This document shows, piece after piece, positions 11,546-22,806 of a DNA stretch of 64,000 nucleotides. The notes under the pieces are model-generated. The model ran no database searches. It was not told where the DNA came from and saw only the letters and a program-made list of their open reading frames with translations. Made by a program: the position numbers and the translations under genes. Positions within the stretch are counted from its first letter, which is position 1. Each line of letters opens with the position of its first letter. This stretch comes from Adiantum capillus-veneris (lineage: Eukaryota; Streptophyta; Polypodiopsida; Polypodiales; Pteridaceae): assembly GCA_014529385.2 (NCBI GenBank), contig CM043947.1:102475811-102539810 (forward strand). Reading direction: 5' to 3'.

Positions 11546-12190
11546 TGCTACAAACGGGAGCGTAGCGGCTCTGTAAAACATACAGCTAGCACATAATCGA
11601 CGATAAATCTAGCAAATCCATGTATTTGCACAATCGTGTACGCAAAGAATCCATAGCCAATCTGGCATGAGATAAATATAGAGGGAGATGGATAAATGAG
11701 AAAGCTCGTGAGTGTGTGCAGGCGCACCTCCTAGAGTGGAGTGCTACGTTGGCACGGCGAGAGAGAAGAGAGGAAGGAGAAAAATGACACAGACTCTGGG
11801 TGCAATCTCCCCCCGTGCAAAAGTGAGCATGTCCCTCTTACACGTATTTAATTTATAGAAAAGTTCATGCTAAAAAATGAGTTACATCCAGTTCACACTT
11901 GGTTATAAAATAGTCATGGCTCATAAAGAGCTCAATGTAACAATTAATAACTGTCTACATCTCAACTTATAACTAAACCATAAAATACTAAGGCTTGCCA
12001 TGAAATCCAATGGTGGCAGTTTTATTTCGAATAACTGCTATGGCCTCATTGTCAAACACGTGCCAATCACTGATCTGCTCACACAACACCAACAAGTGAT
12101 CATATTCCACAAATCAAATCAACATTGCAATGCTTCATCAAAATGTCAAATATTTCAGAAATATATCATTAAAATACCAATTCCATTACA
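11546..12190 (-). repeat. RLG-A 5' LTR
   Basis: This 645-bp LTR carries the element's promoter side. It differs from the other LTR by the 191-bp duplication and a modest number of substitutions. It is followed at 12191-12195 by TATTG, the presumed mutated target duplication, and then by the resumed LINE. Confidence 0.92.
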
Positions 12191-12290
12191 TATTGTTCCA
12201 TGGGCCGACTTCCCATAAGTCGATCATCGCCTACTTTTCGCACAAACTTTGCCATTTAGACCTTTCCGAGCCAGCCAACATACTGGAGGA

Positions 12291-12587
12291 TCATGCTCTA
12301 TCCCTGCTCGTTTCTACCATATTGAAGTCGCCAACCAACAACCACTCGCCTTCAATAGGAGTATCTCTAAGATGCATCCACAGTTTAGCTCTTTCTTTTG
12401 CATTGCAAGGACTGTACACATTCACAACTGTGAAGGGATGCCCTTCCCATCTGATTCTAATCCCCAAGATTCTGCCGGATGGGTGGTTAAGAACCACCTT
12501 CGCCTCCAATTCTCTATCTGCAATGCTGAGGACGCCATTGAAACCGTTACTTCCTTCTCCATAGAATACCAGTTTCTTTCCTAGCAC
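12291..12587 (-). pseudogene. LINE ORF2 endonuclease domain, N-terminal part
   Basis: The minus-strand frame contains GFNGVLSIADRELEAKVVL, an RWEGHPFTVVNVYSPCNAKER block and EGEWLLVGDFNMVE. These are hallmarks of the apurinic-type endonuclease of plant L1 elements, with GDFN the metal-site loop. The enzyme nicks target DNA to prime reverse transcription. The frame closes at 12291, shortly before the LTR insertion. The region is a fragment and cannot be functional. Confidence 0.88.
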
Positions 12588-12742
12588 CTGTTTTCTCTTG
12601 GTATGGGCATCTAAGTGGTGTTCTTCGATGACCCAGCAGTTGACTGTCTTCTCCTTTTTTACTTCCTCTCAGAAAAGGGTACTCTTCTTAAGGGTTTTCA
12701 ACCCCTTTACGTTCCAAGATTGGATAGTGAGAGACTCCATCA

Positions 12743-14346
12743 TTATTGGGATAGAGGAACAAATTCTTCAGCATCCGAATCATTCCCCTCCCCCCTCTCC
12801 TTGGTCATAGGAGAATCCGGGGGTTCCAAGTCAGAGGATTTCTTTTCTTGTAGTGCTGCAAATGGATTGTGCAGTGGGACAGTGAACCCCCCTCCTTTCG
12901 ACAGGGTGGAGGATGAATTAGATCCTTTCACCTCAAGTGTTCTCACAACTTGAAGCACTTTGGAATCTCTTGCCACTGCCTTCACTCTTCTGGCTCTTTT
13001 CAGACCAGGGACTTGGACAGCCGTCCCCGTTGTCAACTGTCATAAATTTGGGGGTAGCAACGGGAGTAATGATCCTATTATTATTGCATGTACCTTCAGA
13101 AGCTCATTGTATGGGAATCGATTCCTCCACCAACTTTTCCTGCATCTTCGTATCCATTTTCTCACATACCATCTCTCCTTCATCCTTCCCTGCATTTGTC
13201 CCTTGGTTATTGTCTCCCTGCTTCTCCAACCCTCCCATCGGGGATTCCATTTTATTGGGGGCCTGTGCTGACGGAGCTGCAGTACCATTAGAATTCAGGT
13301 GGAAATCCTTGGCGAAGTGACCAAAGTTGTTGCATTTAAACCATGCCCCAAAGTATGTTCCAAAGTTTAGCGGAATGGTAACAAGCCCAGCTCCGACATT
13401 GATAACCATGCTTTTAGGTGGCGTTTTAGACACATCCCATCCTATACAAACCCTGTTTGAGGTTCTACCAAATCCTCTCTTGCTAGGTATAAATAAAGGA
13501 GTGCCCAATTGGCTAGCAAGCATCCTGAGATTTTCCCACAGCTAGCTAGGTAGACCCACAAGCTCAACCCAGACCAGATGAAACCCTTGTAAAGATTCAA
13601 CTGAGTCGAACACTGGCTCCCAAGGCACCACACAAACCGTAGTCCTATTAAAGACTAGGGGCCCTTTGTCAAGGATATTTTCCACGTCTGAGGCCTCTTT
13701 GAATCTCACCAAGCAGAATCCTTAGCTAGGTAGAAAGTACTTTCAATTGCTCCTCCACGGCCAAGAGTCTGAGGGCCTTGAAGCCATTGAATCATCTCAA
13801 ACCTGTTCGGGATTCTTCCACTGAACCCAAATACAAGCGTTAGCTCAGCTTTCCTGGCTAACTGTTTTTTTATAATTGCTGGTGGTATCGCTACAGTAAT
13901 AGCCTCGGCAACCTCCACCTGTTGGGGAAAAGACTTTTTTAAGCGGAAAAGACCTGATCTGCCAACCCATCTTCCACCAGGTTACTACAATCTGCTTGGG
14001 AACTAGTTCTTTTGTTGTTATTAGGGACGGATTCAATCATTTTGTTGACTTCCTTAAGCTCTTGTTGAAGTCCAGCTCTTGTATTCTGCAGTTTTTCGAA
14101 ATCTCCTTCACTCGACAACCCTTCTGCTGAGCCTTTTCCACAATCCTTAGAGTTAGGCCCCTTGAGTATGCTAGCAAATGAAATGCATGGCCTGTGAACT
14201 GCAGATGCACTTGACGCCTTATTTACGTTCATACAGATGGGACCCTGAGGAGCCCTGTCTTTGAGGGTTCTAACCTCGAATTTGAACCCTTGAGCTGAGC
14301 TCATTTTCTCTCTTGGTTCTTCGGTACAATTTTGTCCACTTTCATG
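12743..14346 (-). pseudogene. LINE ORF1 (gag-like), frame-broken
   Basis: Pieces at 14304-13939, 13918-13706, 13633-13442, 13523-13104 and 13036-12743 follow the intact ORF1 of the copy at 42057-43508. The zinc knuckle has decayed: the intact C-F-K-C...H...C becomes W-F-K-C...H...F here, losing two of the four ligands. Several frameshifts and stops separate the pieces. This is an inactive relic of an RNA-binding ORF1 protein. Confidence 0.88.
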
Positions 14347-14610
14347 GTTAGAGCCTTTGGCGAATCGGGGCTTGACATTTCCGTATCATGTAACGGTTTC
14401 AAAACCAAGCCGTCGCCTTCATCCATCGGCATTGCAATCTCCATTTCAGATAATTTGCCCGCCGCTAACATCTGTGAAAATTCTACAATTTTTTCGCTTA
14501 TTACTAGCGTGTCGGGCGCCATTACCAAGTGGCGCAATGAACGACCTCCGCGACACTCCCCCTCTATTCCAAGCTTAACCCAACTTACCAAAAAGTAACA
14601 CAAGCAGCAC

Positions 14611-15437
14611 CTTTGCTATGCCAAACATTAGACAGGAGGGTAATCAACCGATTATTTACTTGATAGAGTCACAAGCATCCACACGATATTAACTAGAAGC
14701 GATTATTTAATGGCACGGAGATTATTAACTGCTACGTGCGAAGGATGAAGGGCGCGCATTGAAGACTCCAACAATGAGAGCCAGTGGCAGGGCGGGGAGC
14801 CCTTGGCAATCGACTGAGAGCCCTTGGCAATCATAAATGATCAAAATCCTCCCTTCTTCACTACCCGAAACCCAACAGGCACACGAGGCTATCGACTTCC
14901 TGCCTGCGGCCACCCTTGGAATGCTTACACAGCCTCACCACCAGTTGCGATCACTTCTGCAACGAACAAGCCTACCGGAGGAGAACCTACGCCGTGCTCT
15001 GTTCCTTACACCATGCTCTGTTACGTGTTTTCTCCACTCTTGACTTCTTTTTCAAAATCCAAGAAAAACCAAGCGGTTTCTATATAATGTCACTATCACA
15101 AGGTGGTCAATGTATGGGCATGCACGCCTTGGTTTTCTTGCTCAATTCATAGAGGTTTCATTTGCATACCCAAATCTATGCTTGTTCTTGCACATGCACC
15201 CCGATCTGTGCAAATTACGTGATGCACGGATGACTACTGTGTTTTGACGACAGGCTTTCATTGTAGACACATTGAATAGTATCTTGCTTTCTAAACATCA
15301 GTTATGTTTATTTTGCAAGTATGGCCAAGAGGGTCACTAAAAAATGTTCCTCCCTTTAGACATGGTATGGATGTAAATCACATGGAAGTGTTATTCTAAT
15401 GCCAAGGGCAAACCCAAGAGGGTCAGGGACCCAGATT
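14611..15437. other. Non-coding stretch
   Basis: I see no supported gene. The open frames at 14824-15152 lack recognisable motifs and overlap each other. The left edge may be residual LINE 5' UTR that has diverged too far to align by eye. Confidence 0.45.
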
Positions 15438-15545
15438 GAGAGCCGACTACTAGGTGTGGATAGGGGATTCTAAGTATGGATGTCTAAGAGCCTATATTAT
15501 GGGTGGTAGGGTGGAGAATCCTTCATATCAGTTCCCTCAGTTTTA
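15438..15545 (+). repeat. Dispersed repeat, copy 1 (second copy at 35927-36038)
   Basis: About 110 bp here matches 35927-36038 in the same orientation, including GGTGTGGA, TTCTAAGTATGGATG, the CATATTAT / TATATTAT word and GGTAGGGTG-AGA-TCCTTCATA. By eye identity is about 80%. No coding potential is seen. The family is not recognised. Confidence 0.75.
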
Positions 15546-15601
15546 CACTAGGGGAGATATGGAAGAGGGGGGAAGCCTTGCATGGAGAGGGAGGGGGGGA
15601 G

Positions 15602-15662
<61 letters not shown>
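15602..15662. repeat. (CT)n microsatellite, about 30 repeats
   Basis: A nearly pure CT tract of about 60 nt. Open frames of Leu-Ser or Arg-Glu repeats over it are artefacts of the dinucleotide. Confidence 0.97.
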
Positions 15663-15666
<4 letters not shown>

Positions 15667-17650
15667 CGTAGAGATGCAGGTGTTTCAGTGAAAAAGGGGA
15701 TAGGGCCTTTGGGTTGCAGGAGCAGCCCCTTCCATGGCAGGCTCAAGACTCGACACATGAGCAACATGGGTATGGACGCTTAGTAGAGGAGAAGCGACTG
15801 ATCAACCTCAACAAAATTGAGAGGGACTGGTACTGTTGGGATCGCCTAGTCGAGTAGCGGGTTTTGCTTTTTGGCAGTCTGTGGTGAGCGCAATGTCTTC
15901 CTCTTCTCTTTGCTTCATCGCCACCATCACACACTTTCTCAAAGGTTTGATTCCACACAGTGGCCATCCTAGCAAGGCCACCCTTTGGTTAATTACTTTC
16001 CAAGGGAGGGTGCCCACGGGGCACACCCCCTCACACACCCCCTTCTAGCGGAGACTAGGGTGGTGGGAGACACCAACCTACATCTACGTTCTGTTGTAGA
16101 ACGTCTGCCATTTTTGCAATCACCAAATTTTGACGAAAGACGCCAATCTACATCTATGTTCTGCTGTAGAACGTCTGCCAGTCACCAAATTTTGACGGGT
16201 CGTACACAAATTCCATAACTCCATGATCCCAGTTTGGATGGCAAGTTGACATTGAGGCCACATGCATATGGTGCAACATGAGGAGCATTTCAAAGGCTTT
16301 GGCATGGCCAATCTTGCAAGGGAAGCTACAAAACCTCAAGAAACCTACAAGATGCCGTCAAAGAACAGTCGGGCAAGGGGCTATGTGTTGGAGAAAATTC
16401 ACACAACAAGCTGCGGCAATCACTCTAACTTGGATGAAATTCGGTAAAAGAAAAGAGAGCTTTGCACCGCGATCTTGGTAACGAATTTAGACACGGACAC
16501 TGTACTTTGCAAGAAAATTTTCCAAATTACTTGCACCAACAGCATGAATTCTCCCATACCTGACATCGGGCAAAGCACATCTATGGCGAATGATCATCAG
16601 GTTTGAAATTTCCTGCTTTTTGTGGGTTTTTTTAGCTTTATGTATGCTTTTATCTTGCAAGAGATCGATCTTCCTCTAGGACGATCACGAATACTTGGAA
16701 ATTGTTGGCAAGGCCTATTGTTAGACTTGAGCAAGCGTGCATTGATGCTCGGCATGCCCAATTATGTGTTACCATTCAAGCCGAGCATCAATACACCACA
16801 AGTCTCCTTTTCTCCATCTTCCATGAATGGAATTGGAATTTTTGTCGGGGCATGGCTCCTAGGCAAAGACAATCTTGCTAATCGATTTGAGGATCAAGCA
16901 AGCTTAAACACATTAACCATGGGGCGATAAAACACGTCGATACATGTCATTGATAAGCCATTAAGGCACATGCATGGCTAGTGAATATCACCATAAGCAA
17001 CACAAGCAAGGCTTGTGCAATACATGTTGCTATCAAATCCCATACAAGCTTGTCTAGGACGATGACTTAGCCCAAAAACCAAAAGTTGCTTTTACCAAGC
17101 ATGGTTGAGTCTTGTTAAGGTAATACTTAACAAGGTCGATTTTTTATTGTGCGAAGCAGGGCTTCTCCTTTAGACATATTGCATAGTGGCTTTCAAAGTT
17201 TGGAATATGCTATCAGCATACGAACTTGGGGGACTTTGCAATGTGTCTGCAAATTATTTTACTAGGTGTCAGTCTGGCACAAACCACGAGAGCATGCATG
17301 CTATGTCTGATAGCTCTCACTCTAGCAGAAGATAGAAGAAAGAGCCAGATTCTAGCACCAACAACAACATCAGGCTTAAATTCACTCTCAAAAAGAGATT
17401 TCCCCCTACAACAGCACGGCGACAAGGTCAGACAATTTCAAGTTTTTCTTGTTTTTCTATGTTTCACCTTTAATTTGGAAAGGGTTACCTATTATTCAGA
17501 AGCAACGTGCTTTGATAGAATTCACACGAAACAAGGCTTCTAACCCCTGCCTAGGTATTGCCCTTTGACTTGGGATCACAGGCATTGGCATTATAGGGAT
17601 AAAAGCTCACATTTCAATGTTGAATTGTGATGTATCCATGCTAGTTCCAC
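15663..17650. other. Non-coding stretch with a short tandem duplication
   Basis: I see no supported gene. At 16069-16197 a block of about 60-70 bp is present twice. Each copy has ACATCTA-GTTCTG-TGTAGAACGTCTGCCA and CACCAAATTTTGACG, and the first copy carries a small extra TTTTTGCAAT segment. The open frames at 15985-16930 show no family motifs. Confidence 0.6.
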
Positions 17651-17856
17651 TTGTGCACGACACTTATGGTATCGGCTCACTCTATTGAGACCATCATTCT
17701 AGCCAAGGGCTTATCACCGATTGTGCACGGTATTTATGGTATTGGCTCACTCTGTTGAGACCGTCACTCTAGCCAAGGGCTTATCACCGATTGTGCACGG
17801 TACTTATGGTATTGGCTCACTCTGTTGAGACCGTCACTCTAGCCAAGGGCTTATCA
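17651..17856 (+). repeat. Three tandem copies of a 70-bp unit
   Basis: Copies begin at 17651, 17721 and 17791 with exact 70-bp spacing; the third ends at about 17856. Each starts TTGTGCACG and contains GGCTCACTCT-TTGAGACC and AGCCAAGGGCTTATCA. Copies 2 and 3 are nearly identical and copy 1 is more diverged. Confidence 0.95.
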
Positions 17857-18235
17857 TTTTCTTTTTTGCTTTGCATGCATGGCATGCCAATACGGTGGAT
17901 TTAATTGCACATCATCATTGTTTACGCTTCCGCTAATACACCAACCACTCTGTCAAGGACACATTCAGATATTGAATGTTTAAAATCATTTCATCACACA
18001 AACTTCACTCACGGGCGATGCACCAGAAGTAAGTCAATTTAATTCATTCACGATCACATTCAAGGTAGGTGGGTCAAGCTATGACTTATGTTTTTTGTTG
18101 CATCTCTATGAGAGAGCGTGGTAAAAGTAGATTGTTGTACGCTTATAGGATAAGCTACAACACAGACATCATTTGCATAGAAGCATACACAAAGGGCACA
18201 CACCATAGTATAATAAGGGATTCTCCTCAACCTAG

Positions 18236-18295
<60 letters not shown>

Positions 18296-18977
18296 ATTCT
18301 CTACAGGGATAGTGACATTAGGCACAATTTTACTAAAATCTTTCTACATCAGTATGGTACAAGTAAGGGCTAGAGCCATCTATTTTTGAAGGGCTACGAG
18401 CTATTCAATTTGGAATGGCTAAGAGCCATCTGCTTGTAATCCATACGGGACTTCTTTAAAGATTCTTTCCATTAATGATTGACTGGATGTCACTTTTGCA
18501 CCATGTACTTTTAGTGCGAAGATCAAGCTGAATTTTTGATGATCTTAAACTTGTACATGCTTATCTATACCATGGTGTATGGGTGAGATAAGTGTTTCAG
18601 ATAGCATGACTATCCACAAGCACTCAAGGGTATAGACTTTTATGTCTAGCACATATCCAATTGTGAATATGATTCGAGCTTGAAAGGATCTCATGTTTCT
18701 AGGCACTGGATGTGTCTCTAGGAACACAATTTCTAGGGGTATGTCCCCCGCTTGTGATTTATAAATCACTCTATACCTGTTGCTGACCATTTATTGGCCT
18801 TTTCACAATTGTAATTTCAAGGAAAGGGGTTAAAAACCTGCCAAGGGGTAGTCCATAAGTTCTTTTTAGATCCTAACCCAGGGATTTGGATTGCCAAGGA
18901 CAAACCCAAGGGTTCGGATTCTCGAGGCAACACCCACGGTTAGTCGTTTAAATTTCTCTATCTTCAATAATCTTTAT
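17857..18977. other. Non-coding stretch with a CT tract
   Basis: I see no supported gene. A (CT)n tract of about 52 nt lies at 18240-18292. The last five bases, TTTAT, are the left target-site duplication of the next element. Confidence 0.6.
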
Positions 18978-19100
18978 TGAAAGGGCGGTGGTAATGCATG
19001 TGCTAGTCTTCACCCAACTGTGCTATCTTATAGCCTCCCCCTAGCATACACACTGTCCGGTCGTACCGATGGCCTTGCCGATAGGACCCATGTCCTTACA
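18978..19100 (-). repeat. RLG-C 3' LTR (123 bp)
   Basis: It begins TGAAAGGGCGG and ends GTCCTTACA on the plus strand, so the termini are TGTAAGGAC...TTTCA on the coding strand. It is far shorter than the 0.4-1.6 kb LTRs of the other elements here. Confidence 0.93.
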
Positions 19101-19125
19101 TTACCCCCCCCCCCCCCTTGGAGAA
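19101..19125 (-). other. RLG-C polypurine tract
   Basis: On the minus strand this is AAGG followed by a long G-run and TAA, directly abutting the 3' LTR. It is the expected primer for plus-strand DNA synthesis. The G-run looks expanded. Confidence 0.8.
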
Positions 19126-19328
19126 TCGTTTTCGTCCTCGAAAACGAACGTAGGAAAATGTTTCTTAATTGCGGAGACATTCTCCCATGTAGAACCTTTT
19201 TCAGGTCTATCTAGCCATTTTACCAACACCTGTCGTCTGACATGATGTCTGATGCGAAGCTCATGAGAATCCAAAATCTTTTCGGGCTCATGAGGAATGC
19301 TTGGCGGTTCGATAAGGTCAACTAACAC
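19101..19328 (-). pseudogene. RLG-C chromodomain
   Basis: The 75-residue minus-strand frame reads PEKILDSHELRIRHH, then VLVKWLDRPEKGSTWENVSAI and FPTF. That matches the chromodomain pattern: an acidic-ILD start, a VKW core, a TWE block and a C-terminal FP. In chromoviruses this domain follows the integrase and binds histone marks, guiding integration into heterochromatin. The frame runs out through FVFEDEND into the polypurine tract, so this end is nearly complete. It is out of frame with the integrase upstream. Confidence 0.85.
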
Positions 19329-19419
19329 ACTTGTGTCAATGACGTTATCATTTTGTCCTACTGTTTCCGTAAACGGCTAACATGAAAACATGATGAACTG
19401 AGTGCTCTAGGAGAGCTAA

Positions 19420-20680
19420 CTTATAGGCCACTTGACCCATACGTTTGAGAATGGTAAACGGTCCACAATAGCGTGGTGAAAGTTTAGCAACTTTTCCCGT
19501 CTTTAGACTTTCTAAATGCTCCGGAACTTTGAGGAAAACCTTGTCTCCTTCTTCGAAAGTAGCAAGACGACGATGCTCATCTGCGTACTTCTTATATCGA
19601 TCTTGAGCTTGCTTAACATTCTCTCAAGCAACTCGAAGCATGTCAAAATGGTCTTGGAGCAAAACCTTCGCTTGTTGTATCTTCCCCTTTGCCAACTCCA
19701 CCATAATGGGTGATCTAGGTTGAAATCCATATAAAAGCATAAATGGACTAAACCCTGTAGTCACATGCTTTGAACTATTATAAGCAAATTCCAACATAGA
19801 TAAGTAGTCTTCCCCATTGGTTTTCTTCTTGCTAACGTTTGCTCGTAGCATATCCTCTAGCACTTGATTAACTCTTTCTGTTTGACCATCCATTTCTAGA
19901 TGATTAGCCGTACTTAGATTAAGTTTAGTTTCCAACTTTTGGAACACAGCTCTCCAGAAGTGATTATCGAACTTTCGATCTTTGTCACTAATGATACTAG
20001 CTGGAAGACCGTAGAGTATACATATATGCTCTACAAATATCCGTGCTAATTCCGGTGTCTTAACCGTAGTCTTAGTGGGAATGAATCGACCCATCTTTGT
20101 GAGACGGTCTACAATTACCCAAATGACATCATGGCCACGATTTTTAGTAGGTAGTCCTACTACAAAATCCATAGAGATACTCTCCCACTTACCTTGTGGA
20201 ATCTCTAAAGGATGTAAAAGGCCACCTTCCTTGAGGTGCTCTGCCTTATTAACTTGGCACTGTGGTAGTTTGGTACGTACTCTTGAACATCATGATGTAA
20301 GCCTGGCCAATAAAATTGTCGTCGAGCTAAGGCATACGTCTTACGAATACCTGGATGACCAACACTTGGACTATCGTGACACTCAAATAAGATTTGGCGC
20401 CTAGTGCCTGAGTCCTTTGGCACACATACTCTACCTTTGTGGAGTAAGTAGCCATCATCAATGGAAAAATTCTTCCATCGCTTAAGCTCTTCCTGAGTAG
20501 GGGTGGAGCCCTGTGAGTTGGAGTTTCTATATGCGCGTGCAGAGACATGTTGATCTGGCTGTACAGAGACATGTGAGTGTGAGGGATCCCTTTTTAAAAC
20601 TGCACTCCACACTTTAGCATATGATTGATCTTGTGCACAGCTTGCCACGTAATGACTCCAAAAATCCACTCTTTAGTTCC
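19420..20680 (-). pseudogene. RLG-C integrase
   Basis: Minus-strand pieces give the HHCC region (HDSPSVGHPGIRKTYALA in the 20669-20205 frame) and the DDE core in the 20172-19624 frame. The core shows MDFVVGLP, DRLTKMGRF, a SDKDRKFDNHFW block and DGQTERVNQ with the catalytic Glu. The HPGI block and the core lie in different frames, and the second zinc cysteine pair is damaged (YVPNYHSAK). The C-terminal part, at about 19420-19620, is frame-broken. The enzyme would insert element cDNA into the genome; this copy is inactive. Confidence 0.88.
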
Positions 20681-20689
20681 ATGAAAGCA

Positions 20690-21973
20690 AGTGAATTAAT
20701 CTGAGGCATCCAACTTAGTGCATCCGCTACTACATTATATCACCCCTTGCGATATCGTAGCTTACAATCATAATCTTGAAGGATTTTTGCCCATCTAGCT
20801 TTATGGCCCTTCAAGTTTGTTTGAATAGTAAACCATTTGATACTCTCATAGTCAAAAAGTACTTCAAACTCAGCGCCATATAAATAGTGTCACCACTTTC
20901 GTAAAGTGTGAATTTTGGCATAGAGATCTCTCTCATAAATAGAATAATTATGTTGAGCTCTATCTAGATTTTTACTTTCAAAGGCTATAGGTCTTCCCTC
21001 CTAGAGAAGTACTGCACTAATGGCTTTATCACTAGCATCAGTCTCTACCACAAATGGCTTAATTGGGTCGACAATTGCTAGGATGGGAGCAGTGGCTATA
21101 GCTACCTTGAGCTGTTCAAAACTGTGTTTTCGGCTTCTTCCCAAGCAAAGGTCTTACCTTTTTATTTAAGTTGATCCGTCATAGGAACAGCGATTTTGGC
21201 ATACTCACGGATATACTATCGATAAAATCCAGCCATGCCTAAAAATATTTAAAGCTCCTCAACCGTGTTGGGATGTGGCCATCGAAGAATGGCAGCGATG
21301 TGTCCATCTTGATGCCAGAATAAAAGATCACATGACCGAGGTAATGTATCTCTGTTTTAAAGAAATCGCACTTGCTTTGCTTAGCATACAACGCGTGAGC
21401 TCGTAGCTCTTCGAACACTAATCGTATGTGTTCTATGTGTTCATCTTCATTCTTACTATAAATGAGAATGTCATCAAGGAAAACCACAAAAAAATTTCCA
21501 AGATAGGGACGTAAGACACTATCCATGAGTGTCATAAATGTAGCTAGAGCATTGGTTAGACCAAAAGGCATAACCAAAAATTCAAAATGCCCGAATCGTG
21601 TTCTAAAGGCAGTTTTGGAGATATCTTGTAAAAGAATATGCACCTGGTGGTATCCTGAACGAAGATCTATCTTTGTATAGTATCTTGCCCCATGGAGTTG
21701 ATCAAACAACTCATCTACTCTTGGCAAAGGATACTTGTTCTTGATGGTTATGGCGTTTAATCCGCAATAATCTACACACATGTGCATAGTACCATCTTTC
21801 TTTTGTACCAATAGAATTGGTGATGCCCAAGGCGAAGTGCTAGGTCTAATGAAACCACGGGTGAGGTACTCAGCCAACTGACTCTCAACCTCCTTGGCTT
21901 CTTTAGCACTCATACAATAAGGTGGTTTACTCACTGGTTTAGTGCCTGGCAAGACATCTATGCCATGCTGCAC
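20690..21973 (-). pseudogene. RLG-C reverse transcriptase and RNase H
   Basis: The 21973-21239 frame holds the full palm region: [69 protein letters not shown], the catalytic FLDDILIYS and YLGHVIF. RNase H follows at about 21200-20690 but is broken into short frames. It matches the FGSR/YS-YDKE-type region only weakly. The order protease, reverse transcriptase, RNase H, integrase is that of Ty3/gypsy. Confidence 0.9.
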
Positions 21974-22341
21974 ACATCACGTGTAGGGGGTAAACCCGGT
22001 GGTAAATCAATTGAGAACACATCACTATACTTCGTGAGTAAGTGAGTCAACTTTTGCCGTGCAAAAGGAGAAAGTAAACTAGAGTCATGCTGGGATGGAG
22101 AATCTTGTAATTCCTGTAATGTTTGTTTTACAACAGTTACACGTTGCTCTCTAGAATTAAAATTGAGAGAACTTTGCTCGTTAGATTTGTTAACACTTTG
22201 TTTATCAATAGAAATTCATTGCACTTTGCATATCATTAGAATTCATTGCACTTTACATACCATTACTAGAATTCACCGCACTTTGCTCTTGAGAATTCAC
22301 AAGACTTGGAGACAAGCAGTAACACAAAAAGACTTCATCTA

Positions 22342-22782
22342 TTAAATCTGTTTTTGCAAAATAGAAAGCTCGGTTGTACATATAAGAGGTGCAGATGGTA
22401 TATTTTTCTCACCAAGCCAAAGCACATGTTTACCATTGGCCATAAAGGATAAGGAGTTGTGTTCATAACTAGTGTGCAATGTGTTTCCTAAACCATGCAG
22501 CCACTCCCATCCTAAAACTACATCAGCACGGTCCATGCTCATAACTTGAAAGTCAACGGCCATCATATGATCTTGAATAGTAAGCTCAACCCCTTGAACT
22601 ACCGTGTCCCATACTTCTTTATCATTCCCAGACATCTGCTCCACCACATACTTGTGAGAGCAGGGAGTCTGTGTAAGCTTTAATTTCTTGACTAGCTTAT
22701 AGTTCAAGAAGTTATGAGTTGCACCATCATCCACTAAAATACGAACACGTTGTCCGTTAATAGTGCCATGCATGTGAATCAA
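22342..22782 (-). pseudogene. RLG-C aspartic protease
   Basis: The 146-residue frame has ILVDDGATHNF, where DDGA replaces the usual DSGA active-site motif, and a downstream VVLGWEWL block typical of retroviral-type proteases in chromoviruses. The protease cuts the gag-pol polyprotein. It directly follows the gag knuckle region. The fold looks intact over this stretch even though neighbours are broken. Confidence 0.87.
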
Positions 22783-22806
22783 ATCATGGGGGCCAAAGGT
22801 GGGCTG

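Larger units (their letters stand above)
4027..12190 (-). mobile_element. RLG-A: Ty3/gypsy chromovirus, nested and decayed
   Basis: Terminal repeats at 4027-4862 and 11546-12190 flank gag, reverse transcriptase, RNase H, integrase and chromodomain sequences, all on the minus strand, so the 5' LTR is on the right. LTR ends are TG/CA. A primer-binding site for initiator tRNA-Met adjoins the 5' LTR. The flanks are TGCTG (left) and TATTG (right), a decayed 5-bp target duplication: the uninterrupted LINE at 41.3 kb reads GCGTGCTGTTCC across the same point. The coding region lacks the gag zinc knuckle, the protease and the front of the reverse transcriptase, and it holds a solo LTR of another family at 7376-9025. 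It cannot move on its own. Confidence 0.93.
12196..14610 (-). mobile_element. LINE copy B/D, 5' part (right of the RLG-A insertion)
   Basis: This is the other half of the LINE that ends at 4026. It begins at TTCCATGGGCC, the same word that follows GCGTGCTG in the uninterrupted copy at about 41311. It carries the endonuclease start of ORF2 and all of ORF1 on the minus strand. It aligns with 41311-43700 at high identity by eye, and similarity fades beyond about 14560. Confidence 0.9.

Noticed and set aside
12249-12584. Plus-strand frames at 12130-12584
   Set aside because: They lie opposite the LINE endonuclease, whose minus-strand motifs are unambiguous.
15503-15783. Open frames with Leu-Ser or Arg-Glu repeats
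   Set aside because: They come only from the CT/GA dinucleotide tract; the same occurs at 18069, 49871 and 57417-57818.
16622-16930. 102-residue frame as a host gene
   Set aside because: It has no family motif, no intron signals and lies in repeat-rich DNA.
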